Shown piece by piece: positions 27,670 to 36,926 of a DNA stretch of 64,000 bases (positions within the stretch are counted from its first letter, which is position 1; each line of letters begins with the position of its first letter). A program made the translations under genes and the position numbers. The stretch spans positions 1 to 64,000 of the forward strand of contig NZ_JAFLNM010000001.1 of NCBI RefSeq assembly GCF_017313275.1. The letters run 5' to 3'. This DNA is from Flagellimonas profundi (GTDB taxonomy: Bacteria > Bacteroidota > Bacteroidia > Flavobacteriales > Flavobacteriaceae). Under the pieces are notes generated by a model, which saw only the letters and a program-made list of their open reading frames with translations, made no database searches and was not told the origin of the DNA.

Positions 27670-29547
27670 ATGGAAGAAAAGAAGCTGGATATTAAATCCA
27701 TTATTGGATTTGTACTGATTTTTGGGATACTCATTTATATGTTTTACCAAAATCAGCCTACGCCAGAAGAGTTAGAGGCACAAAAAGCTGAACAAGCACA
27801 GCAAGCGCAGGTCGAGGAAGAAGAAGCCAAAGCTGAGGAAGAAGCCAAAACCGCTCCTGTTAAGGAAACAAAAACCATCGACTTGTCCGATTCTACGGCG
27901 GTTGCCCAATATAAAAGCACCGTTGGGGCATTTGGTTTTACACAAACATCGGACGGTAATACCATTCTGGAAAATGAGGTGCTGAAACTTGAGGTCTCCA
28001 ATAAAGGAGGACAAATTGTTGAGGCAAAAATGAAGAATTTTGTCACTCACGATTCTGTACCCATCTATTTGGTGAAAGATGGCAACGCCAATTTTGCCTT
28101 GAACTTCACTACTTCGGACAATAGAGTTTTAAGTACGGCCGACCTGTATTTTGAGCCTTCACTGAGCCAAAGTGGTGATAATAAGGTGCTTTCCATGAAG
28201 GCCAAAGTGGCCAATGATCAGTACTTGGAGTATCGTTACGAAATGAAGCCAAATGAATATTTGGTGGACTTCACCGTCCGGTCCCAAGGGTTGAGCGGTG
28301 TTTTCAACAGTAGCAATCCAGTTACTTTGGAATGGGATTTAAAAGGTATTCGACACGATCAGAGTGTGAGATATGAGAATCGATATACCCGTTTAACCTA
28401 CAACCATGACGAGGGGAATATCAGCAAGCTTTCCGAGAGTAGCGATTTTGATGAGGAAACCGAAGTGGATGTAAAGTGGTTGTCGTACAGGCAACACTTT
28501 TTTAGTTCAATTTTAGCTACCGACGACCATTTTAAAACAGCTGATGTAACCTCAACAAACTTGGTCGAGGAAGAAAGCAAGGAACTGCGTTTTACAAAAG
28601 AATATACCACTAGGGCTCCACTGGAGTTGAAGGGAGGCGAATTGGCCCAAAATATGTATTGGTACTACGGACCTACCGATGTTAAAGTGTTGGATGATTA
28701 TGAAGATTTGGGTCTGGTCGAGTCCATTCCTTTTGGATGGGGAATCTTTGGTTGGATCAACCGCTATGTCTTTACTCCGTTCTACACCTTCTTGAGTTCG
28801 TTCTTGCCTTATGGAATCGCCATTATCATCATGACTATTATGGTACGATTGGCACTTTCGCCAGTAACGTACAAATCTTATTTGTCGCAGGCCAAAATGA
28901 AGGTGTTAAAACCTGAAATTTCGGAAATCAGCGAAAAATACAAGGACAATGCCATGAAAAAACAGCAGGAAACCATGAAGGTTTACAATAAGGCAGGGGT
29001 GAGCCCCATGAGTGGTTGTGTGCCCGCATTGTTGCAATTGCCGATTTTCTACGCACTATTTATGTTCTTCCCAACATCCTTTGCACTGCGTCAGAAATCA
29101 TTTTTATGGGCGGAGGACCTATCCTCTTACGACACCATTTTTGAGTTGCCGTTTACCATACCATTTTATGGAGACCACGTATCGTTGTTCCCGATTTTGG
29201 CATCCATAGCCATCTTCTTCTATATGCAGATGACAACGGGTCAGAGTATGCAGATGCAGCAACAGCCAGGTATGCCGAACATGAAATTTATTATGTACCT
29301 ATCGCCAATTATGATGTTGTTCTTCTTTAACAACTATGCGAGTGGGTTGAGTTTGTACTACTTTATCTCCAACTTGATTACCATCTTTATTATGTTGGCC
29401 ATCAAGAACTACATTTTGGATGAGGATAAAATCCATGCCCAGATTCAGGAGAACAAGAAAAAGCCTAAAAAAGAGAACAAGTTCCAGCGTAAGATGCGCG
29501 AGATGATGGAACAGGCCGAGGAGCAAAAGAAATCTGGAAAAAGATAA
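27670..29547 (+). CDS. yidC: Membrane protein insertase YidC
   Basis: A 625-residue inner-membrane insertase. An N-terminal helix (IIGFVLIFGILIYMFY) is followed by a low-complexity acidic/Ala/Gln linker (about 33-70), then the large periplasmic beta domain (about 80-350). The Oxa1 core starts at PYGIAIIIMTIMVRLALSPVTYKSYLSQ; its Arg is the conserved hydrophilic-groove residue. It continues through GVSPMSGCVPALLQLPIFYALF. The C-terminus is strongly basic (KKKPKKENKFQRKMREMMEQ), as expected for a ribosome-binding tail. In Bacteroidota YidC also supports respiratory and secretion complexes. Monocistronic, with promoter at 27620 and terminator at 29582. Confidence 0.95.
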   Translation: MEEKKLDIKSIIGFVLIFGILIYMFYQNQPTPEELEAQKAEQAQQAQVEEEEAKAEEEAKTAPVKETKTIDLSDSTAVAQYKSTVGAFGFTQTSDGNTILENEVLKLEVSNKGGQIVEAKMKNFVTHDSVPIYLVKDGNANFALNFTTSDNRVLSTADLYFEPSLSQSGDNKVLSMKAKVANDQYLEYRYEMKPNEYLVDFTVRSQGLSGVFNSSNPVTLEWDLKGIRHDQSVRYENRYTRLTYNHDEGNISKLSESSDFDEETEVDVKWLSYRQHFFSSILATDDHFKTADVTSTNLVEEESKELRFTKEYTTRAPLELKGGELAQNMYWYYGPTDVKVLDDYEDLGLVESIPFGWGIFGWINRYVFTPFYTFLSSFLPYGIAIIIMTIMVRLALSPVTYKSYLSQAKMKVLKPEISEISEKYKDNAMKKQQETMKVYNKAGVSPMSGCVPALLQLPIFYALFMFFPTSFALRQKSFLWAEDLSSYDTIFELPFTIPFYGDHVSLFPILASIAIFFYMQMTTGQSMQMQQQPGMPNMKFIMYLSPIMMLFFFNNYASGLSLYYFISNLITIFIMLAIKNYILDEDKIHAQIQENKKKPKKENKFQRKMREMMEQAEEQKKSGKR

Positions 29548-29581
29548 TCCAGAAGCAGATTGCTTTTTGATCAACATAAAA

Positions 29582-29611
29582 AAACTCCCTCAAGATTTCT
29601 TGGGGGAGTTT
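29582..29611 (+). terminator. yidC terminator
   Basis: AAACTCCCTCAAG and CTTGGGGGAGTTT pair (one wobble) around ATTT. The hairpin follows the yidC stop by 34 nt. Confidence 0.8.
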
Positions 29612-29765
29612 CCATTTATAGGTATAGTTTGGAAAGATTTGGGACTCCAAAGATGCGGGATTACCGACGTTCAAAAAATTAAAAGTTGTAAAACACCTTT
29701 TTTTTGTGGGAAAATATTCACTAGTTGATGTGTCATCGACGAACGGTAAACCCCAGACGATAAAA
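29612..29765. other. Gene-free spacer between yidC and fasciclin terminators
   Basis: About 150 nt between two opposing terminators. It contains only AT-rich sequence with no gene, promoter match or repeat that I can support. Confidence 0.6.
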
Positions 29766-29793
29766 AGCCCCCTCAATTCAAATTGAGGGGGCT
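29766..29793 (-). terminator. Fasciclin lipoprotein gene terminator
   Basis: A perfect 13-bp inverted repeat AGCCCCCTCAATT/AATTGAGGGGGCT with a 2-nt centre. On the minus strand it is followed by TTTTTA, giving an intrinsic terminator for the gene ending at 29830. Confidence 0.88.
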
Positions 29794-29829
29794 ACTAAGC
29801 ACTATCAATGTAATCAAAAACTGGTTAGC

Positions 29830-31698
29830 TTAGTTTGAAGTGTCTGGAATAAGTACAGTATCCACTACGTGAATCACACCGTTTACGGCTTGTACATCCA
29901 CAGCGTCTATTCCAATGCCAGGATTTCCTGCTCCATCGGTAATGTCGGCAATGTTATCACCTGTACCTGGTAGGTTAATGGTAATCATGTCACCTTCCAA
30001 AGTTGTTGCGGTCGCACCATCGCTCAAGTCACCAGAGCGAACATTGGCACCGGCTACAACATGGTGTTGCAATATTGGAACCAAGTCAGCTTCGGCTGGA
30101 ATACTGGCAAGCGCATCGAATGCGGCATTCGTTGGTGCAAATACTGTAAATGGATCGCTTCCGGCTCCGTCTTGGGCGGACAGTACACTTACAAAATCGG
30201 TACTTGGGGTCAATTCGGTCAAGGCTTGAACCAAAGTGGAGAAGTTAGGATCGGCAGCAGCAAATGTTACTACCGTAGGCAAATCGATTACAGCATCTAC
30301 AGTATGGATTACCCCGTTGCTTGCCACAATATCGGCCATTACAACATTACTGGTTCCATTTAAGGTAACACCGTCATCCGTATTGATATATAGGCTCAAG
30401 TTTTCGTCTACATCAAACTCCGCAGCAGTATTCACATAGGAATTTGTCAAATCTGAAGAGAAGGCAGCTGCACCCACTACAACATGGTTGGACAGAATTG
30501 CATTTAAATCATTGGAATTTGGATTGGTAAAAGCACTAAAAGCATCGTTGCCTGGCGCAAATACGGTAAACGTTTCCTCTTCATTGGATAGCAAGTCGGT
30601 GAAAGTTGTGTTTCCACCATCGGTCAAAGCACCTACCAAAGAAGTAAGTCCTGGGTTAGCAATGGCATGGTCCACGATATTAGGAATATCGATTACGGCA
30701 TCAACTACATGTACAACACCGTTAAGAGCTTTTACATCTGGAGTTACTACAGTAGAACCTCCGTTAAAAGTCACACCATCAGAAGTATCGAAGAACAGAC
30801 TTACGTTTTGGTCGCCAGCTCCAGTGGCCAAAGTACTAGTATAACCAGAACCAAGTCCAACTAAATCTTCCGAAGTAACCTCGCCACTGATTACGTGGTT
30901 GAGTAAAACGTTGGTCAAAACGTCCACTGGAATATCTGTCAACGCTGCACCATCAAGGAAAGCTTCAAATGCTGCATCGGTCGGTGCCAATACGGTAAAT
31001 GGTCCGTCACCGCGCAATACGGTTGGCAAATCCCCATCAGCTTCGGTCAGTGCTGCAACCAAATTTTGAAGGTTTTCGTTACCAATGGCCAAATCGGTGA
31101 TAGGTACCAAAATAATATCGGCCAATTCATCTATAATGGCTTGGGGCAATAAAACTTTATCGATTATATGAACAACTCCATTAGAAACTTCTATGTCTGC
31201 AGTAGTTACCTCTGCAGCAACATCGGTGGCATCTTGTATAAACACTCCTCCTTGGGTAGATACTTGTAAAGAAGAACCTTGCAGGGTGGTTAGACTCATC
31301 CCATCGCTCAAATCTGTGGAAAGAGCAGCATCGGCTACTACATGGTAGGTCAGAATCACGGCCAACAAGTCTTGTAGTTGTTGGGAACTAAAGTCTTCCA
31401 GTGAATCAAAACCATCCAATTGGGCCAATAGGTCGTTGAAGGCCTGGTTGGTTGGTGCAAAAACCGTGAAAGGTCCGTCACCACTTAAAGCAGTTACCAA
31501 ATCGTTATTGGCACTTTCGTCAGCCTTTTGAAGGGCAGCGACCAAAGTACTCAATTCTGCAGTGGCCTGTGCTGCTTCAACAATGTTCACACCTTCTTCG
31601 GGAGGTGGGGTTGTTCCATTGTCATCATCGGAGCACGAGGTGAATCCGATAAGTAGTAATAATAAGGTCAGTCGGGATAAATGTTTAAGAGTCTTCAT
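29830..31698 (-). CDS. Lipoprotein with four fasciclin (FAS1) domains
   Basis: A 622-residue predicted lipoprotein (lipobox ...IGFTSC, Cys22, followed by SDDD). It contains four FAS1 domains in tandem at about 37-190, 195-337, 340-465 and 470-620. Each has the H1-like TVFAPTNxAF or TVLAPTDAAF segment and the H2-like GVVHVVDxV..P ending. FAS1 proteins mediate adhesion, often to carbohydrate or other cells. The repeated Asp after the lipobox fits surface export in Bacteroidota (LES-like), but this is inference. An exact -7 element with -33 lies about 90 nt upstream, so the leader is long and carries an inverted repeat. Confidence 0.93.
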   Translation of the reverse strand: MKTLKHLSRLTLLLLLIGFTSCSDDDNGTTPPPEEGVNIVEAAQATAELSTLVAALQKADESANNDLVTALSGDGPFTVFAPTNQAFNDLLAQLDGFDSLEDFSSQQLQDLLAVILTYHVVADAALSTDLSDGMSLTTLQGSSLQVSTQGGVFIQDATDVAAEVTTADIEVSNGVVHIIDKVLLPQAIIDELADIILVPITDLAIGNENLQNLVAALTEADGDLPTVLRGDGPFTVLAPTDAAFEAFLDGAALTDIPVDVLTNVLLNHVISGEVTSEDLVGLGSGYTSTLATGAGDQNVSLFFDTSDGVTFNGGSTVVTPDVKALNGVVHVVDAVIDIPNIVDHAIANPGLTSLVGALTDGGNTTFTDLLSNEEETFTVFAPGNDAFSAFTNPNSNDLNAILSNHVVVGAAAFSSDLTNSYVNTAAEFDVDENLSLYINTDDGVTLNGTSNVVMADIVASNGVIHTVDAVIDLPTVVTFAAADPNFSTLVQALTELTPSTDFVSVLSAQDGAGSDPFTVFAPTNAAFDALASIPAEADLVPILQHHVVAGANVRSGDLSDGATATTLEGDMITINLPGTGDNIADITDGAGNPGIGIDAVDVQAVNGVIHVVDTVLIPDTSN

Positions 31699-31711
31699 TT
31701 GATGATAGATA

Positions 31712-31745
31712 TTTGTTTAACTATTTAAAACTATGGTTAAACAAA
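31712..31745. repeat. Inverted repeat in fasciclin gene leader
   Basis: TTTGTTTAAC (31712-31721) and GTTAAACAAA (31736-31745) form a perfect 10-bp dyad with a 14-nt centre. It lies between the predicted start point and the ATG, so it could be an operator or an RNA hairpin. Another TGTTTAAC follows near 31759-31766. Confidence 0.5.
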
Positions 31746-31786
31746 ATAAAAACAATAATGTTTAACATTTTCATTGAAAACTTTAA

Positions 31787-31794
31787 CAAAAGTA
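31787..31794 (-). promoter_or_regulatory. -7 element of fasciclin gene
   Basis: Minus-strand TACTTTTG, exact match, with -33 TTTG (CAAA at 31818-31821 on the plus strand; 23-bp spacer). It gives a leader of about 84 nt. Confidence 0.55.
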
Positions 31795-31874
31795 ATAATC
31801 TGCTACCTTGTAGTTTACAAATTGGATACGGTTGGTTTAAGACATTATTATCATAATAAGTGAGCGTCAATTTG

Positions 31875-31882
31875 TATTTTTG
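31875..31882 (+). promoter_or_regulatory. -7 element of mnmA
   Basis: TATTTTTG, exact match, 18 nt before the mnmA ATG; no clear -33 TTG. Confidence 0.55.
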
Positions 31883-31900
31883 TGCTCTTAAATCATTGCA

Positions 31901-33091
31901 ATGAAAAAGGTTGTTGTTGGACTTTCGGGAGGAGTGGATTCAAGCGTAGCTGCTTATCTGCTTAAGGAACAGGGGTACGATGTCATTGGCTTGTTTATGA
32001 AAAACTGGCATGATGATTCTGTGACCATATCCGAGGAGTGTCCATGGCTGGAGGACAGCAATGATGCTTTGATTGTTGCCGAAAAACTGGGGATTCCATT
32101 CCAGACAGTGGATTTAAGCACCGAGTACAAAGAACGTATCGTGGATTATATGTTCAATGAATACGAAAGGGGAAGAACACCCAATCCAGATGTACTTTGC
32201 AATCGTGAAATCAAGTTTGATGTGTTCATGAAAATCGCCCTGCAATTGGGAGCCGATTATGTGGCCACAGGTCATTATTGTAGAAGAGGAACTATTCAAA
32301 ATGAAGATGGCACCGAAACCTATCAGTTGTTGTCCGGAAAAGACCCAAATAAAGACCAGTCTTATTTCCTTTGTCAACTGTCGCAAGAGCAGTTGGCCAA
32401 GACTTTATTCCCAATTGGTGAGTTGTTAAAACCAGAAGTAAGGAAAATAGCCGCAGAAAACAACTTGATCACAGCTGATAAAAAGGATTCCCAAGGATTG
32501 TGTTTTGTGGGAAAGGTACACTTGCCAGAATTTTTACAACAAAAATTAAAGCCTAAAAAAGGCGTAATTGTGGAAGTGCCTAGCGATGCAGTGCAATTCT
32601 CCGTTGCAGTTCCAGAGTTCCAAAACGAAAGAGAAAAGTTATTCTTCCAAGCGGAGAAGCCAGTCTATTCCGAATCTGACGGAAAGGTGGTAGGGGAGCA
32701 TCAAGGTGCACACTATTTCACCATTGGGCAACGTAAGGGGCTGAACGTAGGCGGAACCAAAGAACCTCTGTTCGTAATTGATACCGATGTAGATAAGAAC
32801 ATCATTTACACGGGACAAGGCAAAACACATCCTGGTCTGCTCAGAAATACATTGTTCATAAAAGAAGATGAGCTCCATTGGGTACGCCCGGATTTAGCCT
32901 TGAAGGTGGATGAGACCATGGAGGTGATGGCCCGCATCCGATACCGTCAACCTTTGCAATCTGCTAAGCTTTACAAAGTAGAGAATGGATTGTTCGTGGA
33001 CTTTAAAGAGAAACAATCCGCCATTACCGAAGGGCAGTTTGCTGCATGGTATATTAATGAGGAGTTAATCGGTTCTGGGGTAATCTCCTAA
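31901..33091 (+). CDS. mnmA: tRNA-specific 2-thiouridylase MnmA
   Basis: A 396-residue enzyme that thiolates U34 of tRNA Lys, Glu and Gln. The PP-loop [15 protein letters not shown] is at residues about 7-21. The catalytic Cys pair sits in [11 protein letters not shown] (about 102) and SQGLCFVGK (about 202). The C-terminal beta-barrel domain ([14 protein letters not shown]...) is normal. Length is slightly above the ~360-370 average. It is the only PP-loop tRNA enzyme in the window and starts its own transcript, divergent from the fasciclin gene. Confidence 0.95.
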   Translation: MKKVVVGLSGGVDSSVAAYLLKEQGYDVIGLFMKNWHDDSVTISEECPWLEDSNDALIVAEKLGIPFQTVDLSTEYKERIVDYMFNEYERGRTPNPDVLCNREIKFDVFMKIALQLGADYVATGHYCRRGTIQNEDGTETYQLLSGKDPNKDQSYFLCQLSQEQLAKTLFPIGELLKPEVRKIAAENNLITADKKDSQGLCFVGKVHLPEFLQQKLKPKKGVIVEVPSDAVQFSVAVPEFQNEREKLFFQAEKPVYSESDGKVVGEHQGAHYFTIGQRKGLNVGGTKEPLFVIDTDVDKNIIYTGQGKTHPGLLRNTLFIKEDELHWVRPDLALKVDETMEVMARIRYRQPLQSAKLYKVENGLFVDFKEKQSAITEGQFAAWYINEELIGSGVIS

Positions 33092-33141
33092 ATAGATTCT
33101 TTATTTTAATTATTTTGGTGGAAAATTGAATACAAATTTCC

Positions 33142-34083
33142 ATGCAAAATAAAATCACACAACTTTTCGGAATTGAATATCCCATCATTCAGGCAGGAAT
33201 GGTCTGGGCAAGCGGTTGGCGTTTAGCCTCTGCGGTTTCAAACGCTGGTGGATTGGGCTTGTTGGGTGCAGGAAGTATGTATCCCGAAATATTGGAGGAA
33301 CATATTATCAAATGTAAAAATGCTACGGACAAACCTTTTGGGGTGAATGTACCCATGCTGTACCCTGACATTGAAAAATTGATGGATATTATCGTAAAGC
33401 AAAAAGTGAAGATTGTGTTCACTTCGGCTGGTAACCCCAAGACCTGGACCAAGTTTCTTCAAGAGAAGGGAATAACCGTTGTGCATGTGGTCAGTAGTGT
33501 AAAGTTTGCTCTCAAGGCTCAGGAAGCAGGAGTCGATGCCGTGGTGGCCGAAGGTTTTGAGGCGGGCGGGCACAACGGACGGGATGAAACCACGACCATG
33601 GTACTTATTCCTTCTGTAAAGGAAAAAATACATATTCCCCTAATTGCCGCTGGAGGTATTGCTACCGGAAGAGCTATGTTGGCCGCTATGGTCTTGGGAG
33701 CTGATGCCGTTCAGGTAGGGAGTAGGTTTGTGGCCTCACCAGAAGCATCGTCGCACGAGCTTTTTAAAAAATATGTAGTAGATGCCAAAGAAGGCGACAC
33801 CCAATTGACTTTGAAGGAACTTGCACCTGTGCGCTTGCTCAAAAATAAATTTTTCCGGGATGTACAAGAGGCTTATGCCAAAGGTGCCAGCAAAGAGGAA
33901 TTAAAGAAGCTATTGGGCAGGGCGAGGGCAAAAAAAGGGATGTTCGAAGGCGATATGGAAGAAGGTGAACTGGAAATAGGTCAAGTTTCAGGATTGATCC
34001 ATAGCATAACTCCAGCAGCGGAAATTGTTGAAGGATTAATGGCTGAATTTTATCGAGCAAAAGCAGAAATAAAGTGTTATTAA
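33142..34083 (+). CDS. Nitronate monooxygenase-like flavoprotein (YrpB/FabK fold)
   Basis: A 313-residue FMN-binding TIM barrel. It begins with the family N-terminus FGIEYPIIQAGMVWASGWRLASAVSNAGGLGLLGAGSM and has the catalytic-region AVVAEGFEAGGHNG, with the conserved His used by nitronate monooxygenases. The FMN-phosphate site follows: LIAAGGIATGRAMLAAMVLGADAVQVGSRFV. It could be a class II nitronate monooxygenase or a FabK-like enoyl-ACP reductase; the GGHxG motif favours nitronate monooxygenase or a related NAD(P)H:flavin oxidoreductase. It follows mnmA by 50 nt and may share its transcript. Confidence 0.85.
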   Translation: MQNKITQLFGIEYPIIQAGMVWASGWRLASAVSNAGGLGLLGAGSMYPEILEEHIIKCKNATDKPFGVNVPMLYPDIEKLMDIIVKQKVKIVFTSAGNPKTWTKFLQEKGITVVHVVSSVKFALKAQEAGVDAVVAEGFEAGGHNGRDETTTMVLIPSVKEKIHIPLIAAGGIATGRAMLAAMVLGADAVQVGSRFVASPEASSHELFKKYVVDAKEGDTQLTLKELAPVRLLKNKFFRDVQEAYAKGASKEELKKLLGRARAKKGMFEGDMEEGELEIGQVSGLIHSITPAAEIVEGLMAEFYRAKAEIKCY

Positions 34084-34130
34084 TCGGAAATCAAGAGTAT
34101 TAATAAACTTTTGATATATTTAGTCGATCG

Positions 34131-34604
34131 ATGAGAACACTGATTTCTATTTTACTTTTTTTTGTACTTGCATCCCAGAGTCATGGGCAAATAGAGCACG
34201 ATAAAGCACTCCATTTTGTAGGGGGCAGTCTTACGGGTCTTGCAGGGGCAGGAATTGCCAAACAAGTTACCAAAGGTAATCGGGTTTGGGCATTTGTTGG
34301 TGCAGTTACCGCAAGTGCCATTGCTGGTGTGGCCAAAGAAGCAATTGATGCTGGACAAACGGATAATGGATGGGACAATGAAGATTTAGTGGCAACTATT
34401 TTAGGAGGTGTTACGGTGGGGATTGCCATAGAACTTTTTTCTAAAAAGGATGAACAAGGACGTTTGCGGGGCCGTTACTCCAATCTTGATTTAAAAAGGA
34501 AGAAACTATTTCTACAGCCAAAATCGAAATTTGTTTTGCTGGAAGATAGACCACCATCATTGAATACTTTGGGACTTTCCAACCAAGAGCTTACAACTAA
34601 ATAA
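34131..34604 (+). CDS. YfiM/DUF2279-like exported protein
   Basis: A 157-residue protein with an N-terminal signal (LISILLFFVLASQSHGQ). The DKALHFVGGSLTGLAGAGIAKQ and WAFVGAVTASAIAGVAKEAIDAG segments resemble the YfiM/DUF2279 family of small envelope proteins. Two glycine/alanine-rich hydrophobic stretches (about 30-55 and 85-100) may dip into the membrane. Function unknown. Its stop overlaps by 8 nt the stop of the convergent DUF58 gene, with no room for a terminator. Confidence 0.72.
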   Translation: MRTLISILLFFVLASQSHGQIEHDKALHFVGGSLTGLAGAGIAKQVTKGNRVWAFVGAVTASAIAGVAKEAIDAGQTDNGWDNEDLVATILGGVTVGIAIELFSKKDEQGRLRGRYSNLDLKRKKLFLQPKSKFVLLEDRPPSLNTLGLSNQELTTK

Positions 34605-35928
34605 TTCCTCTCGCTTTTATTTCCAAATATTTATTAATGGTATTTACGGTCAGTTCTTCCGGCTTGGTCAAAATGGTCTGGATGCCATATTTTTGAAGTT
34701 CTTTCTGCATCAATCGTTTTTCCAATGAAAATTTCTCGGCAATGGTCTTGTGGTAAATGGCTTGTAAATCTTCAACATCTTCAGCTACTAAAGAGTCCAA
34801 TTCCGTGTTTTCAAAGAAAATAATGACCAATACGTGCTTTTTGGCCATGGCCAAAATATAGGGCAACTGCCTTTTGAGTCCCGATATGTGTTCAAAATTG
34901 GTATAGAGCAATAAAAGACTACGTTGGTTCACTTTACGTTTGACATGGGCATACAGCAGGCCGAAATCAGAATCGGAATAATCTGTGGAGATATTGTACA
35001 GGCTCTCCATGATGGTGTTGAGGTGTGTGATTTTCTGGACGGCTGGTATAAAAGTTTCAATCTTTTTGGAGAAAGTGAGCAATCCTGTCTTATCATTTCT
35101 TTTTAGGGCGACATTGGAAAAGGCCAAGGTCGAATTAATGGCGTAGTCCAACAGGCTCAATCCATTGAAAGGCATTTTCATCACCCTCCCGGTGTCAATA
35201 ATGGAATAAATGGGCTGTGACCTCTCATCTTGGTACTGGTTCACCATCAGCTGGTTCTTTTTGGCAGTGGCTTTCCAATTAATGGTTCTTACATCATCAC
35301 CTTTTATATATTCCTTGATCTGTTCAAACTCTTGCGTATGTCCGATCCTCCTTATTTTTTTGAGTCCGAACTCGGTCAAGCGATTGCTCGTGGCCAAAAA
35401 GTCATATTGTTGCATTTGTATGATGGATGGATACACAGGCACCATTTGGTCTTTTTGGAACACATATTTTCTTTTGACAATGTGTAAGGGAGAGGAGGCA
35501 AATACATTCAAGTTACCAAAAACATATTCCCCACGTTCCACAGGACGGACTGAGTATTCAAAAAAATGGGGCTCACCTTTTTGTAGCTGTGTTTTATGTT
35601 CAAAATCCCTTTTTTGGAACTGTACGGGCAATTCATCGATTACCGAAATCCCTGTTTTAAAAGGATATTTGGAACTCAGGTGGACTGATAGAATATTTTC
35701 GTCGCTATTGGATAATTTTTGAGGAAGGTTGCGATGTGCTTTTATGGCATTTTTGGTCGCATACATTAAATACAGGTCCAAAAAGAACAGCGAAAGCAAC
35801 AGAAATACCAATATCCATGCAATGGGATAAAGTATCGGTAACCAATAGGAAATCACAAAGCATGCAGCCAGTACGGCGATATACCGAAAGAAAACATTAT
35901 GTATGTACAACGACCTGAGCAATGCCAT
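34597..35928 (-). CDS. DUF58 domain protein
   Basis: A 443-residue protein with two N-terminal membrane helices (YIAVLAACFVISYWLPILYPIAWILVFLLLSLFFLDL). A DUF58 domain follows in the C-terminal half: the motif EFGLKKIRRIGHTQEFEQIKEYIKGDDVRTINWKATAK is the family signature, and DUF58 has a vWA-like fold (YSIIDTGRVMKM). It is a usual partner of MoxR AAA ATPases and the last gene of the six-gene cluster, two nucleotides after MoxR. Function of the pair in this lineage is unknown, though related systems mature metal enzymes or envelope complexes. Confidence 0.88.
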   Translation of the reverse strand: MALLRSLYIHNVFFRYIAVLAACFVISYWLPILYPIAWILVFLLLSLFFLDLYLMYATKNAIKAHRNLPQKLSNSDENILSVHLSSKYPFKTGISVIDELPVQFQKRDFEHKTQLQKGEPHFFEYSVRPVERGEYVFGNLNVFASSPLHIVKRKYVFQKDQMVPVYPSIIQMQQYDFLATSNRLTEFGLKKIRRIGHTQEFEQIKEYIKGDDVRTINWKATAKKNQLMVNQYQDERSQPIYSIIDTGRVMKMPFNGLSLLDYAINSTLAFSNVALKRNDKTGLLTFSKKIETFIPAVQKITHLNTIMESLYNISTDYSDSDFGLLYAHVKRKVNQRSLLLLYTNFEHISGLKRQLPYILAMAKKHVLVIIFFENTELDSLVAEDVEDLQAIYHKTIAEKFSLEKRLMQKELQKYGIQTILTKPEELTVNTINKYLEIKARGII

Positions 35929-35930
35929 GT

Positions 35931-36926
35931 TTACCTTGGAATTTCAACAGACTCTATGATCATAGTGACCACATTTTCGGTGGTCATGCCTTCCATTTCC
36001 CGTTCAGGTGTCAATATTACCCTGTGGTTGAGTACGGGTATCAAAGCTTTTTTTACATCTTCGGGTATCACAAAATCGCGCCCCGATATGGCAGCAAAGG
36101 CCTTGGCAGCTGTTAATGTAGCAATGGAAGCCCTAGGTGAGGCACCTAGGTATAAATGTGGGTGGTTTCGGGTCTGTGTTATAATGTTGGCGATATAATC
36201 CAAAATTTTTTGCTCCACGACCACTTCGTGAATGTTCTTTTTGAATTCCAATAGCTTTTTGGGAGTCAGCACCGCCTTGATCTGGTCCTGCGGCTTTTCG
36301 CCCTTGCGTTCGTGATGGTTTTGTAGAATTACGACCTCTTCCTCTACGGAGGGATAATCCACTTTGATCTTGAACAGGAAACGGTCCAGTTGTGCCTCGG
36401 GCAGCGCGTATGTTCCTTCCTGTTCGATGGGGTTTTGTGTGGCCAATACCATAAAAGGCTGTCCCATTTGGTAGGTATTTCCATCCACAGTGGCCTGGCG
36501 TTCTTCCATGGTCTCAAAAAGGGCTGCCTGTGTTTTGGCCGGGGCCCGGTTGATTTCGTCAATTAGAATGATGTTGGAAAAGATAGGACCTTTTTTGAAT
36601 TCAAATTCATTGGTTTTGGTATTGAAAACGGAGGTCCCCAAAATATCGCTCGGCATCAGATCAGGTGTGAACTGGATACGGTTGAATTCGGTTTTGAGCG
36701 TTTTTGCAAACAACTTGGCCGTTACCGTTTTGGCTATTCCGGGTACTCCTTCGATCAGGGCGTGTCCATCGGCCAATATGGAAATAATCAAAAGTTCGAT
36801 AAAATCCTTTTGGCCCACGATTATGCTGGATAGCTCCTTTTTTATTTGTTCCACAGTATCCCTTAATTCTTCCAAGGGGACTCTATTGTCAAAATTCAAG
36901 TCGTTATTGTCGTTATTTTCCATCAA
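35931..36926 (-). CDS. MoxR family AAA ATPase
   Basis: A 331-residue AAA+ ATPase. Walker A is GVPGIAKTVTAK, Walker B is IILIDEINRAPAKTQAALFETMEERQ, and sensor 1 lies in VLATQNPIEQEGTYALPEAQLDRFLF. The C-terminal lid has SPRASIATLTAAKAFAAISGRDFVIPEDV. MoxR ATPases act as chaperones that remodel a protein partner through a DUF58 or vWA protein; the DUF58 gene directly follows, and the upstream DUF4350 gene overlaps by 14 nt. Cytoplasmic. Confidence 0.93.
   Translation of the reverse strand: MMENNDNNDLNFDNRVPLEELRDTVEQIKKELSSIIVGQKDFIELLIISILADGHALIEGVPGIAKTVTAKLFAKTLKTEFNRIQFTPDLMPSDILGTSVFNTKTNEFEFKKGPIFSNIILIDEINRAPAKTQAALFETMEERQATVDGNTYQMGQPFMVLATQNPIEQEGTYALPEAQLDRFLFKIKVDYPSVEEEVVILQNHHERKGEKPQDQIKAVLTPKKLLEFKKNIHEVVVEQKILDYIANIITQTRNHPHLYLGASPRASIATLTAAKAFAAISGRDFVIPEDVKKALIPVLNHRVILTPEREMEGMTTENVVTMIIESVEIPR

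Noticed and set aside
29830..31698. CRISPR-like or tandem DNA repeat
   Set aside because: The repetition is at protein level (four diverged FAS1 domains); DNA units are not identical or evenly short.
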